NCBI RefSeq assembly: GCF_016775155.1
Contig: NZ_JAEUGD010000003.1
Location: 1 to 50,679, forward strand
Length of the DNA stretch: 50,679 nucleotides
Direction: 5' to 3'
Source of the DNA: Fulvivirga marina
GTDB lineage: Bacteria; Bacteroidota; Bacteroidia; Cytophagales; Cyclobacteriaceae
Both the position numbers and the translations under genes were made by a program. The notes under the pieces were generated by a model. It did no database searches. It worked only from the letters and a program-made list of their open reading frames with translations, and was not told where the DNA came from. Of this stretch, positions 17,842-26,013 are shown one piece after another (the first letter of the stretch is position 1; each line of letters begins with the position of its first letter).

Positions 17842-18977
17842 AATATCTTAGCAGCTTTTTCTATGGTTTCTTCATTTTTTGCAAAGCAGAATCTTAATAT
17901 CTTATCATCCCTACGATTTTTATAAAAAGCTGAAATAGGTATAGAGGCAATGCTGTGCGTTTTTGTAAGATATTCGGCCATTTCCATGTCCGGTCGGTTA
18001 GAAATCTCTTGATATGAGAGTGATTGGAAGTAAGTACCATGACATGGTATCGGAATAAAACCAGAGTCTTTAATTTGACCCAGAAACAGGTCCCTTTTTT
18101 GCTGATAGAAGGCAGGCAATTGGGTGTAGTTACTTTCGGTTTTGAGGTATTCGGCAATAGCCAGTTGCACGGCTGTATTTACACTAAAGGTCACAAACTG
18201 GTGAACCTTTCTAATCTCAGCCATTATATCTGCAGGAGCCACTACGTAACCTACTTTCCATCCTGTGGCATGGAAAGTTTTTCCAAAAGAGAATACCGCA
18301 ATACTTTGATCTGCAAGTGCAGGATATCTAAGTACGCTGGCATGAGTAAAATTATCAAATATGATATGCTCATAAACCTCATCACTCAGAATAAGCAGAT
18401 TAGGATGTTGCATAGCTATTTTATCCAGCCGTCTCATGTCCTCACCAGTTAATATAGACCCGGTTGGGTTATGAGGTGTATTGATGATGATCATCCTTGT
18501 TTGGGAAGTGACCTTTTGCTCTACCTCATCCCAGTTAATAGAGAAGTCCGGCTGCTTGAGAGTAAGGTGCATTGGAATACCACCACTTAACCGTATGACT
18601 GGGGCATAACTGTCATATGCCGGGTCAAATAGGATAACCTCATCATCTGGGGAAATTAGTGCTGTTATCGTATTAAAAAGAGCCTCAGTAGCTCCAGAGG
18701 TAATAGTAATTTCAGTGTCAGGGTCAGCATAGTAATTAAAACGAGATTTTAGCATAACTCCTATTTGCTCTCGAAGTGCGGGAACCCCAGGCATGGGTGC
18801 ATATTGATTGAACCCATTGGACATGTATTTATTTACCAGACCGATTAGCTCTTTTGAGACTTCAAAGTCAGGGAAGCCTTGAGAGAGATTAATGGCACTA
18901 TGTTCCTGTGCCATTTTCGACATTACAGTGAAAATTGATGTGCCTACATCCGGAAGTTTTGACTTTAGTTTTGGCAT
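17829..18977 (-). CDS. Methionine aminotransferase-like PLP enzyme (class I)
   Basis: A 382-residue fold-type I aminotransferase. Key positions are visible: LSQGFPDF near the N-terminus, N170-P-T-G, D199-E-V-Y and the PLP lysine K233 in SFGKTFHATGWKVGY. The SFGKTFHATGWK form is typical of the YbdL/kynurenine aminotransferase group, whose members prefer methionine, glutamine and aromatic amino acids. It lies 1 nt after def and overlaps the omega-amidase gene, suggesting a small operon around methionine removal and salvage. Exact amino-acid preference cannot be read from the sequence. Confidence 0.87.
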   Translation of the reverse strand: MPKLKSKLPDVGTSIFTVMSKMAQEHSAINLSQGFPDFEVSKELIGLVNKYMSNGFNQYAPMPGVPALREQIGVMLKSRFNYYADPDTEITITSGATEALFNTITALISPDDEVILFDPAYDSYAPVIRLSGGIPMHLTLKQPDFSINWDEVEQKVTSQTRMIIINTPHNPTGSILTGEDMRRLDKIAMQHPNLLILSDEVYEHIIFDNFTHASVLRYPALADQSIAVFSFGKTFHATGWKVGYVVAPADIMAEIRKVHQFVTFSVNTAVQLAIAEYLKTESNYTQLPAFYQQKRDLFLGQIKDSGFIPIPCHGTYFQSLSYQEISNRPDMEMAEYLTKTHSIASIPISAFYKNRRDDKILRFCFAKNEETIEKAAKILCRI

Positions 18978-18978
18978 A

Positions 18979-19533
18979 TTATTTTTTTGCAGGAAGTACT
19001 ACCCTGTAATCCACTTTCATCTTTCCTTTAGTTATGTTTTGGAGTTTCCCTTTAAGCATTCGCTTTTTCAGGGGAGAAAGGTGATCCGTAAATAATATAC
19101 CTTCTATATGATCATATTCATGCTGAATAATCCTGGCTTTCATGCCATCATACGTTTCTTTATGTTCTACCCAGTTTTCATCAAAGTAGCGTATAGTAAG
19201 GCATTCATTTCTAAACACGTCCTCTCTGATGTTTGGAATACTCAAGCAGCCCTCTTCGAATGCCCATTCATCTCCGGTTTCTTCCAGTATTTGAGGGTTA
19301 ATGAAAACCTTTTTAAAATCTTCCATATCCTCATCTTCTATTGGGCGTCCATCGACAACGAACATCCTTAAGCTTTTTCCAATTTGAGGTGCAGCTAAGC
19401 CAATGCCACTGGCGCCTTCCATGGTTTCAAACATATCTTCACTGAGTTGCTTGACATCCAACTCATCCTTTTCTATGTCCCTTGCCTTTTTCTTCAGCAC
19501 AGGGTCTCCGTATACTACTATAGGATATATCAT
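18979..19533 (-). CDS. def: Peptide deformylase
   Basis: A 184-residue metalloenzyme that removes the formyl group from the N-terminal methionine of new proteins. All three motifs are intact: GIGLAAPQ (43-50), EGCLS with metal ligand C96, and HEYDH (138-142). It sits between ruvX, 47 nt upstream, and the aminotransferase gene, 1 nt downstream, in a minus-strand operon. Confidence 0.96.
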   Translation of the reverse strand: MIYPIVVYGDPVLKKKARDIEKDELDVKQLSEDMFETMEGASGIGLAAPQIGKSLRMFVVDGRPIEDEDMEDFKKVFINPQILEETGDEWAFEEGCLSIPNIREDVFRNECLTIRYFDENWVEHKETYDGMKARIIQHEYDHIEGILFTDHLSPLKKRMLKGKLQNITKGKMKVDYRVVLPAKK

Positions 19534-19580
19534 CTACTATTTAAGTTTCCTTATAATTTATTCAAAATTAATATATTTTT

Positions 19581-20000
19581 TCAAAAAGAGGGATTGCTGT
19601 CCAGGTAGGATTGTAAAATCACTGTAGCGCTTACCTTATCGATGTTGGCTTTGTTTCTTCTGTCTTTTTTCTTCATGCCCCCCTCTATCATAGCTGAAAA
19701 CGCAATTTTGCTAGTAAATCGTTCATCTACTTCGCTGATATCGATATCGGGGAAGAGTTTTTTTAACTTGTCTATGAATTTGGTGACAGCTACTGTAGCA
19801 TGAGTGTCTTCATTTTGAAGGTTTTTAGGCATGCCTATAACAAACCGTTCTACTGGTTCCTTGGAGCAGTAGTCTTTCAAAAAAATGAAGATTTCGCTAG
19901 TTGATACTGTTGTAAGGGGGGAAGCAATGATCTTCATAGGGTCTGTTGAAGCAATTCCTGTTCTTTTCAGCCCGTAGTCGATGCCTATAATTCTACCCAC
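19581..20000 (-). CDS. ruvX: Holliday junction resolvase-like protein RuvX (YqgF)
   Basis: A 139-residue RNase H-fold nuclease of the YqgF family, linked to pre-16S rRNA 5' maturation and to Holliday junction resolution. Visible motifs are GIDYGLKRTGIA with catalytic D8, FVIGMPKNL and DERFTSKIA, then KADI-like C-terminal ANIDKVSATVILQSYL. Its start codon overlaps the stop of the hemerythrin gene by one base, so the two are translationally coupled. Confidence 0.95.
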   Translation of the reverse strand: MGRIIGIDYGLKRTGIASTDPMKIIASPLTTVSTSEIFIFLKDYCSKEPVERFVIGMPKNLQNEDTHATVAVTKFIDKLKKLFPDIDISEVDERFTSKIAFSAMIEGGMKKKDRRNKANIDKVSATVILQSYLDSNPSF

Positions 20001-20746
20001 TAGTTAAACCGGATGCTTTCTTTAAAACGTGCTTTTACTTCTTTCTCCAGGATCAATGCTTTAGGAAATAGGATGTCATTTTCTATTTTTGCATGAGTGA
20101 TCAGGTTTTTTTCGAGGTCTTTGAGTTCCTCATAAATGATCTTTACATGCAAAGGTGTTTGCTTATCGTAAGCATAATTATTGGTGATTTTACGAATGCC
20201 TTTCATTTCATCATCATGTTCACTATGCTCTACAGCATATCGCTGCAGCGAATGCTTTTCCATCAGATAATAAACCTGTGAAATGTTGCAGTTGTTTTTA
20301 GTGAATTTGTAAAGAGCTGAGATATAAGAAAAAAGTGTATCTTCTTCCTGATAAATGTGGTGAATGAAGTCTTCAACAAATAAAGGGAAGACGAACTTCA
20401 GGTCTTTTTCAATAAAATCATAGTTTGGGTGCCCAGCATGAAAATTATCTATTATACGCGCAATGTATGGTAATTTTTGCTTAATAAAAATGTAATGCGT
20501 GTGCTTGAGGTACTCAATAATAAGCTCTACAGGGTATTGCCTTAGTGAGAGATTCTCCTCCTGGCAATGGTAGACCGACTCCAGTTTTTGGACTACGGAA
20601 TTTACATTGAGTCCCCTTTCTCTACAGGCTTGCTCAAGTGTTTTTTCTGAATAGTCATAAAACTCTATTCCAAAATAAAATAGTACAGAGGCATGCACGT
20701 AATTGTCGTCTACAATCTCTATGATCTTTTTGTTGTTCAAGGTCAA
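20000..20746 (-). CDS. Hemerythrin-domain iron-sulfur repair protein (RIC/ScdA/YtfE type)
   Basis: A 248-residue protein with an N-terminal ScdA_N-like region (HASVLFYFGIEFYDYSEKTL, then ACRERGLN) and a C-terminal di-iron hemerythrin domain carrying spaced His/Glu ligands (LKHTHYIF, DFIHHIYQEEDTLF, HSEHDDEM, HAKIENDILFP). RIC proteins repair iron-sulfur clusters or detoxify nitric oxide after nitrosative or oxidative damage. The N-terminal domain normally carries a Cys; here it is in EQACRERG. It heads the operon with ruvX, def, the aminotransferase and the amidase. A CRP/FNR-like palindrome lies about 75 bp upstream, consistent with NO- or redox-responsive control. Confidence 0.85.
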   Translation of the reverse strand: MTLNNKKIIEIVDDNYVHASVLFYFGIEFYDYSEKTLEQACRERGLNVNSVVQKLESVYHCQEENLSLRQYPVELIIEYLKHTHYIFIKQKLPYIARIIDNFHAGHPNYDFIEKDLKFVFPLFVEDFIHHIYQEEDTLFSYISALYKFTKNNCNISQVYYLMEKHSLQRYAVEHSEHDDEMKGIRKITNNYAYDKQTPLHVKIIYEELKDLEKNLITHAKIENDILFPKALILEKEVKARFKESIRFN

Positions 20747-20814
20747 GGCTTATCTTATGGGATGAAAAACTGCAATGTAAATATACAAAACCTAATGTAA
20801 TTTATTAAATAACC

Positions 20815-20828
20815 TTGACATAAGTCAT
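20815..20828. promoter_or_regulatory. Putative CRP/FNR-type operator upstream of RIC gene
   Basis: TTGAC-N4-GTCAT, one mismatch from the symmetric FNR/DNR-like TTGAC-N4-GTCAA. On the minus strand a weak promoter-like TAnnnTTTG lies at about 20786-20794, which would put the site centre about 40-42 bp upstream of transcription start, the class II activator position. The direction toward the RIC gene is inferred; the S41 protease gene lies on the other side. Confidence 0.5.
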
Positions 20829-20945
20829 AAAAGGTTAAAATATGTTGGTCAACAATTATTGTTTATGTCCCGTTAATAAGCTATATATTATTTTTAGGAA
20901 ATTTATTTTTCTTTGTTTCAGTTTTATAGAAAAAATTTAAAAGCC

Positions 20946-22574
20946 GTGGATCAATACAAAAACTCAAAATATCAGATCAGACTTCCCATTATTTTATGCG
21001 TAGGTATAGCCGCTGGGGTTCTTATTGGAGCTACTTTTTCAGATTCTCCCCCGGTTCAGAACGACATCAACTCGAGTATGCAGAAGTTCAAAGAGGTGCT
21101 AACCATGATTGATCGCAACTATGTAGATGAAGTGGATACTGATGAGCTTGTAGAAGATGCCATTGAAAATATGCTTACCAAACTCGATCCTCATAGTACT
21201 TATATTTCAGCGGAGGATAGAATCAGGGCAAATGAGGATCTGCAAGGCAACTTTGAGGGAATAGGCATTGAGTTTAACATATTCAAAGATACCATTGTGG
21301 TAGTGTCTCCTTTAAGTGGTGGGCCAAGTGAGGCCGTTGGTGTTATGTCGGGTGATAAAATCGTTAAAATTGATGGGGAGAATGTCGCAGGCGTTGGCTT
21401 TACGAATAGAGATGTGCAGGAGCATTTAAAAGGACCTAAAGGAACGGAAGTAACCATTTCTGTTAAAAGAAGAGGCAAGAAGGGAGCCATCGAGTTTTCT
21501 ATAATAAGAGATAAGATACCCCAGTACTCTGTTGATGCCAGCTATATGATTGACAGTGAAATTGGATATATTAAAGTAAGCCGTTTTTCAGCAACAACCT
21601 ATGAAGAGTTCTTGGCATCTCTGAGAAAACTAAAAAAACTGGGTATGAAAAAACTAGTGCTTGATTTGCAAGGAAACCCAGGGGGATATATGAATCATGC
21701 TATTAATATGGTGGATGAGTTTTTGCCTAACAATAAGCTCATAGTTTATACCTTGGGGAAGCAGGAAAGGTTTAACAGTAAGGCTAACGCAAGCCGAAAG
21801 GGAGAGTTTGAAGAAGGGGAGCTCATAGTACTCGTTAATGAAGGCAGCGCATCAGCCTCCGAGATTGTAACCGGAGCATTGCAAGATAACGATCGTGCAC
21901 TAGTGGTTGGGAGAAGAACATTTGGAAAAGGGTTAGTACAGGCTCCTATGAATCTTAGCGATGGCTCGGAGTTGCGCCTGACTATTTCACGCTATTATAC
22001 GCCAAGTGGAAGGTCAATCCAGAAGCCTTATGAAGATAAAGATGAATATGCACATGATATTGTAGACCGTTATGAGCATGGAGAGTTCTTTAGTGCGGAT
22101 AGTATCAAGTTTACGGATTCATTAAAATATCAAACAGCTCATGGCAGGACTGTATATGGAGGCGGAGGTATTATGCCAGATTATTTTGTGCCATTAGATA
22201 CTAGTCTTACCTCAACTTATTTAAACAAGTTATTTACCAGCAATTCTGTGCAAGAGTATACTTTTAACTTTGTGGCCCAAAATAAGATCAGGTTAAATGC
22301 TATGAACTATGAGGAGTTTTATGCCGATTTCAAAGTAACCAATCAGATGCTGATGGATTTGGTTGAATCAGGAAAAGTCAATGGCGTAAAACCAAATTAT
22401 GAGGATATGGAGAACTCAAAAGACCTATTTGAGCTTCATATAAAAGCGCAGATAGCACGACAAATATGGAATAATGAGGGGTTTTATCCGATTTACAACC
22501 AAACCAATGAGGTTCTGGAGCAAGCGATTAAACTTTTTGACGAAGCGGGTAATCTCGAGCGTGCTAAGTTTTAG
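20946..22574 (+). CDS. S41 C-terminal processing peptidase (CtpA/CtpB-like)
   Basis: A carboxyl-terminal protease with an N-terminal membrane anchor, a PDZ domain (GIGIEF, then SGGPSEAVGVMSGDKIVKID) and a Ser/Lys catalytic domain. With the longest reading frame starting at TTG 20913, the triad is S314 (GSASASEI), K339 (TFGKGLVQ) and Q343; the spacing (+25, +4) equals that of B. subtilis CtpB. There is no ATG start. I prefer GTG at 20946, just before the KYQIRLPIIL anchor, with TTG at 20913 as alternative. A C-terminal extension of about 130 residues follows, usual for Bacteroidota members. It acts in the periplasm. A strong terminator follows. Confidence 0.92.
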   Translation: MDQYKNSKYQIRLPIILCVGIAAGVLIGATFSDSPPVQNDINSSMQKFKEVLTMIDRNYVDEVDTDELVEDAIENMLTKLDPHSTYISAEDRIRANEDLQGNFEGIGIEFNIFKDTIVVVSPLSGGPSEAVGVMSGDKIVKIDGENVAGVGFTNRDVQEHLKGPKGTEVTISVKRRGKKGAIEFSIIRDKIPQYSVDASYMIDSEIGYIKVSRFSATTYEEFLASLRKLKKLGMKKLVLDLQGNPGGYMNHAINMVDEFLPNNKLIVYTLGKQERFNSKANASRKGEFEEGELIVLVNEGSASASEIVTGALQDNDRALVVGRRTFGKGLVQAPMNLSDGSELRLTISRYYTPSGRSIQKPYEDKDEYAHDIVDRYEHGEFFSADSIKFTDSLKYQTAHGRTVYGGGGIMPDYFVPLDTSLTSTYLNKLFTSNSVQEYTFNFVAQNKIRLNAMNYEEFYADFKVTNQMLMDLVESGKVNGVKPNYEDMENSKDLFELHIKAQIARQIWNNEGFYPIYNQTNEVLEQAIKLFDEAGNLERAKF

Positions 22575-22596
22575 TAAATAAGTTAATTTTTTCATG

Positions 22597-22630
22597 AAAA
22601 GCCTACCGGAAGAAGAATCGGTGGGCTTTT
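22597..22630 (+). terminator. Rho-independent terminator after S41 peptidase
   Basis: A 12-bp stem (22597-22608 with 22619-22630, one G-T pair) with a 10-nt loop and a stretch of T at its 3' side. Confidence 0.8.
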
Positions 22631-22694
22631 CTGTTGTGAGAAAACTACCGGTAATTATGTGTGGATTATATATTTCATGCTTTTATGAATTGAT

Positions 22695-22702
22695 TATCTT
22701 TG
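22695..22702 (+). promoter_or_regulatory. Putative promoter -7 box (TATCTTTG) for rmuC
   Basis: An exact TAnnTTTG match ending 7 nt before the rmuC ATG. If real, the transcript would be leaderless or nearly so. Confidence 0.4.
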
Positions 22703-22709
22703 GCCCTAT

Positions 22710-24014
22710 ATGGAGATAATTTGGTTAATAAGCGGTGTTATTTTAGGAGGTGTCGGATCCTGGATGATTGCGAAATTTAAATTTGCCAGCGAGGCAAAGG
22801 ACTCAGAAGCTGGCCTGCAGGTAGAGAAAGAAAGGGTAGCAAATCTTCAGCGAGATGCTGATGTACTGAAGAAAGAACTTCAGGAAGAGAGAGCAAATGT
22901 GCTTGGTTTGAACAACAAGCTTTCATCTACGGAGGCGGACTATCGAAACTTAGAGGAGAAGCTTCGGGACCAGAAGCGAGAGTTAGAAAAGCTTCAGGAG
23001 AAATTTTCCTTGGAATTTAAAAATCTTGCCAACGAAATTTTCGAGGAAAAGAGCAGAAAGTTTACAGATCAAAATAAGATTAACCTTGGTGAACTACTTA
23101 ACCCTCTTAGGGAAAAAATAACGGAGTTTGAGAAAAAAGTGGAGATGAATAGTAAAGAGAGTCTGGAGCAAAGCACCGCACTTAGAGAACAGCTAAAGGG
23201 GTTGCGTGAGCTTAACCAGCAAATGAGCAAGGAAGCTGAAAACCTAACCAGAGCCTTGAAAGGTGACACTAAAGCTCAAGGTAACTGGGGAGAATTTATC
23301 TTGGAAAGCGTTCTTGAAAAATCAGGGCTGGAGAAAGGGCGTGAGTATCTCGTACAAGAATCTTTTACCAATGAAGATGGAAGGAGGTTTCAACCTGATG
23401 TGATTATCCGTCTGCCTGAGGACAAAAACATTATCATTGATTCTAAAGTTTCGCTCATTGCCTATGAGAAATATGTTGCCGGAGACGAAGCTGAAAAGGA
23501 AATAAATTTAAAGGCCCATATATTATCCATCAGAAATCATTTGAAGGGACTTAACCTGAAGCAGTACGAGCAGTTGCATGGAGTTAAAGGGCTGGACTTT
23601 ATATTGATGTTTGTGCCTATTGAACCGGCATTTAGTACTGCTGTTCAGTCAGATGTTCAGCTTTTTAATGATGCTTACGATAAGAATATTGTAATTGTAA
23701 GCCCTTCCACTTTAATGGCAACACTGCGAACTATTGCTAATATATGGAAAAACGAGTACCAAAGTCAGAATGCACTGGAGATAGCGAGACAAGGGGGAGA
23801 TCTATACGATAAATTTGTGGCCTTTACCGAAGACCTTGTAAAGGTTGGAAATAGTCTTGACTCAACTCAGAAGGTGTATAGAGAAGCGATGAAGAAGCTT
23901 TATGATGGTCGGGGTAATCTTGTGAATAGAGCTAAGAAAATTAAGGAACTTGGGGCGAAAACCAGCAAAATATTAGATCAAAAGCTTATTGACAGGGCAA
24001 GCGAATCGGAATAG
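22710..24014 (+). CDS. rmuC: DNA recombination protein RmuC
   Basis: A 434-residue RmuC family protein, thought to limit recombination at inverted repeats and to be nuclease-like. It starts with a membrane-spanning segment (about 3-21), then a long coiled coil (about 30-170), then the RmuC core: GNWGEFILESVLEKSGLEKG, FQPDVIIRLPEDKNIIIDSK with the PD-(D/E)xK-like D...DSK arrangement, and FILMFVPIEPAF. Length and order are typical. It stands alone between a terminator and a 190-nt gap. Confidence 0.93.
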   Translation: MEIIWLISGVILGGVGSWMIAKFKFASEAKDSEAGLQVEKERVANLQRDADVLKKELQEERANVLGLNNKLSSTEADYRNLEEKLRDQKRELEKLQEKFSLEFKNLANEIFEEKSRKFTDQNKINLGELLNPLREKITEFEKKVEMNSKESLEQSTALREQLKGLRELNQQMSKEAENLTRALKGDTKAQGNWGEFILESVLEKSGLEKGREYLVQESFTNEDGRRFQPDVIIRLPEDKNIIIDSKVSLIAYEKYVAGDEAEKEINLKAHILSIRNHLKGLNLKQYEQLHGVKGLDFILMFVPIEPAFSTAVQSDVQLFNDAYDKNIVIVSPSTLMATLRTIANIWKNEYQSQNALEIARQGGDLYDKFVAFTEDLVKVGNSLDSTQKVYREAMKKLYDGRGNLVNRAKKIKELGAKTSKILDQKLIDRASESE

Positions 24015-24206
24015 GCTGGTTATATGAAGTAGCGTTTATATTAGGGAATGAAAATAGCCTTTCATTAAGGCGATTCTGCTCAAAAGACCAAGTGTTGTAT
24101 AGTTTGGTGTATAAATCTCAGCTCATTGAGTAAAGCTGGAGGTGCGCTTGGCTGAATACAGTGTTTTTATTTACTTCCGCCACCTATAATTTTAAAGAGA
24201 CTTAGA

Positions 24207-24581
24207 ATGCAAAAACTGACAGCAGATAATAAGTGGAAGAAGCTCATTATTGTAGGCGATAGGGTGTTGATCAAACCCAAAAAGCAGACAGAAAAAACGA
24301 GTAGTGGGTTATTTCTGCCGCCAAGTATTCAGGAGAAGGAAAAGATACAGAGCGGGTATGTGGTTAAGGCGGGACCTGGATATCCAATACCTACAACGGA
24401 TGAAGATGATCTTTGGAAAGGGAAAGATAGTCAGGTGAGGTATATTCCACTACAGGCTGAAGAGGGGGATTTGGCTATATTTCTACAAAAAGGGGCGATA
24501 GAGATTATGTATGAAGATGAAAGGTATTTTATTGTGCCACAGTCTTCCATACTAATGCTAGAACGGGAGGAAAACCTTTAA
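24207..24581 (+). CDS. GroES-like co-chaperone (orphan cpn10 domain)
   Basis: A 124-residue protein with a cpn10 fold: GDRVLIKPKKQTEKTSSGLF forms the first strand and mobile loop, including a hydrophobic GLFLPP stretch that in GroES contacts GroEL; SGYVVKAGPG and EEGDLAIFL match the later barrel strands. It is about 30 residues longer than GroES, with an acidic insertion (TDEDDLWKGKD). No groEL is adjacent, so it is probably a second, divergent GroES. A 192-nt gap with no recognised feature precedes it. The neighbouring lipoprotein gene lies 84 nt downstream. Confidence 0.8.
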   Translation: MQKLTADNKWKKLIIVGDRVLIKPKKQTEKTSSGLFLPPSIQEKEKIQSGYVVKAGPGYPIPTTDEDDLWKGKDSQVRYIPLQAEEGDLAIFLQKGAIEIMYEDERYFIVPQSSILMLEREENL

Positions 24582-24665
24582 CGGATGTACTTTATTTATA
24601 CTTACCCTTATTTGTCGGCCATTATAATAACATTAACAGCCAATTTAGTTTGCAAAAAGATTTTT

Positions 24666-25751
24666 ATGCTTAAACATTCACCAATCTCTTATTTATTACT
24701 TTTTGTATTTTCTTCTATTGGTCAGGCATGCAGTCCGTTTGAAGGGCCGGTAGATAAGGAGAAATCCGATTCTTACTATTATTCGAAGTCAAAGAAGGAG
24801 GTCAGGTATAGTCCTATGGGGAATTGGTTTGAGTTGGGGAATTCAAAGGTCGATTCTGCTGATGTAGAGTCTTTCGAAGTCATTGATAGGGATTTTGGAA
24901 AGGATAAAAACCACGTATTTTATAAGACGCAGATAATAGATAGCGAAGTCGATAAGGAAACATTTATAGTTAAGGAGTTTCTGTGCTTTGATAAGAATAG
25001 AGTATATGTTCCAATAGACTATACTCCATATGACTTGAGGGGTCTGCTGCCCGAAAACCGTTACATGATGGTTATCGACCGAGCGAATCCTAAAACCTAT
25101 GTTAAAGTGGATAGCGATTGGTCGAAGGATGATGCTAACTATTTTTACAATTACCAAAGGGTAGATGTTGACTATCAAACATTTGAAGTGATCAATGATC
25201 ACTTTGCCAAGGACAAGAACATGGTTTACCTGTTAAAGTCTTTTTCCCTGCTTGAATCTTCCGTAGATCCGGCAACTGCTCAGAGGGTTGATGAGCGCTA
25301 TATTGTAGATAAGAATAATTTATATGATTTTCAGCAGTATCGAGAGTCTGAAGAAGTTGATTCTCTTGTATCATTTAAGTGTTTTGATAGTAACAGCCTC
25401 AACTTTCTAGGGAAGAGTTTTCTCTTATTTGATGATAAGGTCATATTCGATGGAGTTGAATTACCAGATGTAGATTCCCGTTCTTTTAAAGTGGTGAAAG
25501 ACTACTATAGCAAGGATAAAAATCATGTCTATGCCGGGAGTAAGATTATAAACGGTGCTGATCCCGCAAGCTTTGAAGTTCTCGAAACAACATTTTATTC
25601 AAAAGATAAAAACCATGTATTTGGTGAAGGAATTCTTATCGAAGAAGCGGACGCTGAAACCTTTGGGCCGATTGATCTTAATAAGAACATATTGCATAAA
25701 GACAAAAATCACACATACCAGTGGGGTAAGATCGTAGAAGAGGAAATGTAA
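24666..25751 (+). CDS. DKNYY-repeat exported protein, probable lipoprotein
   Basis: A 361-residue exported protein. I start at 24666, giving a signal peptide (about 1-21) before C22 in IGQACSPFEG, a weak lipobox; a longer in-frame start exists at 24585. The rest consists of repeated DKNYY-type units: KDKNHVFY, DKNRVYV, KDDANYFY, KDKNMVYL, VDKNNLYD, KDKNHVYAGSKI, KDKNHVFGEGI and KDKNHTYQWGKI, about 30-50 residues apart. The family is common in Bacteroidota and Fusobacteria; its function is unknown. The repeats look like surface-exposed beta modules. Confidence 0.8.
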   Translation: MLKHSPISYLLLFVFSSIGQACSPFEGPVDKEKSDSYYYSKSKKEVRYSPMGNWFELGNSKVDSADVESFEVIDRDFGKDKNHVFYKTQIIDSEVDKETFIVKEFLCFDKNRVYVPIDYTPYDLRGLLPENRYMMVIDRANPKTYVKVDSDWSKDDANYFYNYQRVDVDYQTFEVINDHFAKDKNMVYLLKSFSLLESSVDPATAQRVDERYIVDKNNLYDFQQYRESEEVDSLVSFKCFDSNSLNFLGKSFLLFDDKVIFDGVELPDVDSRSFKVVKDYYSKDKNHVYAGSKIINGADPASFEVLETTFYSKDKNHVFGEGILIEEADAETFGPIDLNKNILHKDKNHTYQWGKIVEEEM

Positions 25752-25805
25752 CAACTTATTAGAAACAGGTGTTGAGTATTACTGACTCTTTATTACTTTC
25801 ACACT

Positions 25806-26009
25806 ATGCAAGGACTATCAATTAATGCTATGAGAGTAGGGTGGAGGTATCGTCTGAGAAATTTTGACGAAACCTATGAATTTGAAACCCTGCAGAAGTT
25901 AAATTCTGAGAATTTTCTACTCAAAGACCTACATACCCTGGAGCGGTATGAACTCCATGACCTTGTGAAATTTGGGAGAGGTAAAGATTTTGAAATCAGG
26001 GAGCTATAA
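25806..26009 (+). CDS. Small conserved-looking protein of unknown function
   Basis: A 67-residue cytoplasmic protein rich in charged and aromatic residues (MRVGWRYRLRNFDETYEFE, RYELHDLVKFGRGKDFEI). No signal peptide, membrane segment or known motif. It begins 54 nt after the DKNYY gene and ends 4 nt from the convergent hemB stop. The compact size with balanced composition suggests a real gene, but I do not recognise it. Confidence 0.6.
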   Translation: MQGLSINAMRVGWRYRLRNFDETYEFETLQKLNSENFLLKDLHTLERYELHDLVKFGRGKDFEIREL

Positions 26010-26013
26010 ATAC

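Noticed and set aside
20811-20836. AACCTT/AAGGTT outer inverted repeat around the CRP/FNR-like site
   Set aside because: Its centre is offset by 2 bp from the inner palindrome, so it is not an extension of that site; likely chance in AT-rich DNA.
24015-24206. Search for a small RNA or riboswitch in the gap before the GroES-like gene
   Set aside because: Only a 5-bp dyad (CAGCT/AGCTG) is visible and no known heat-shock operator such as CIRCE.
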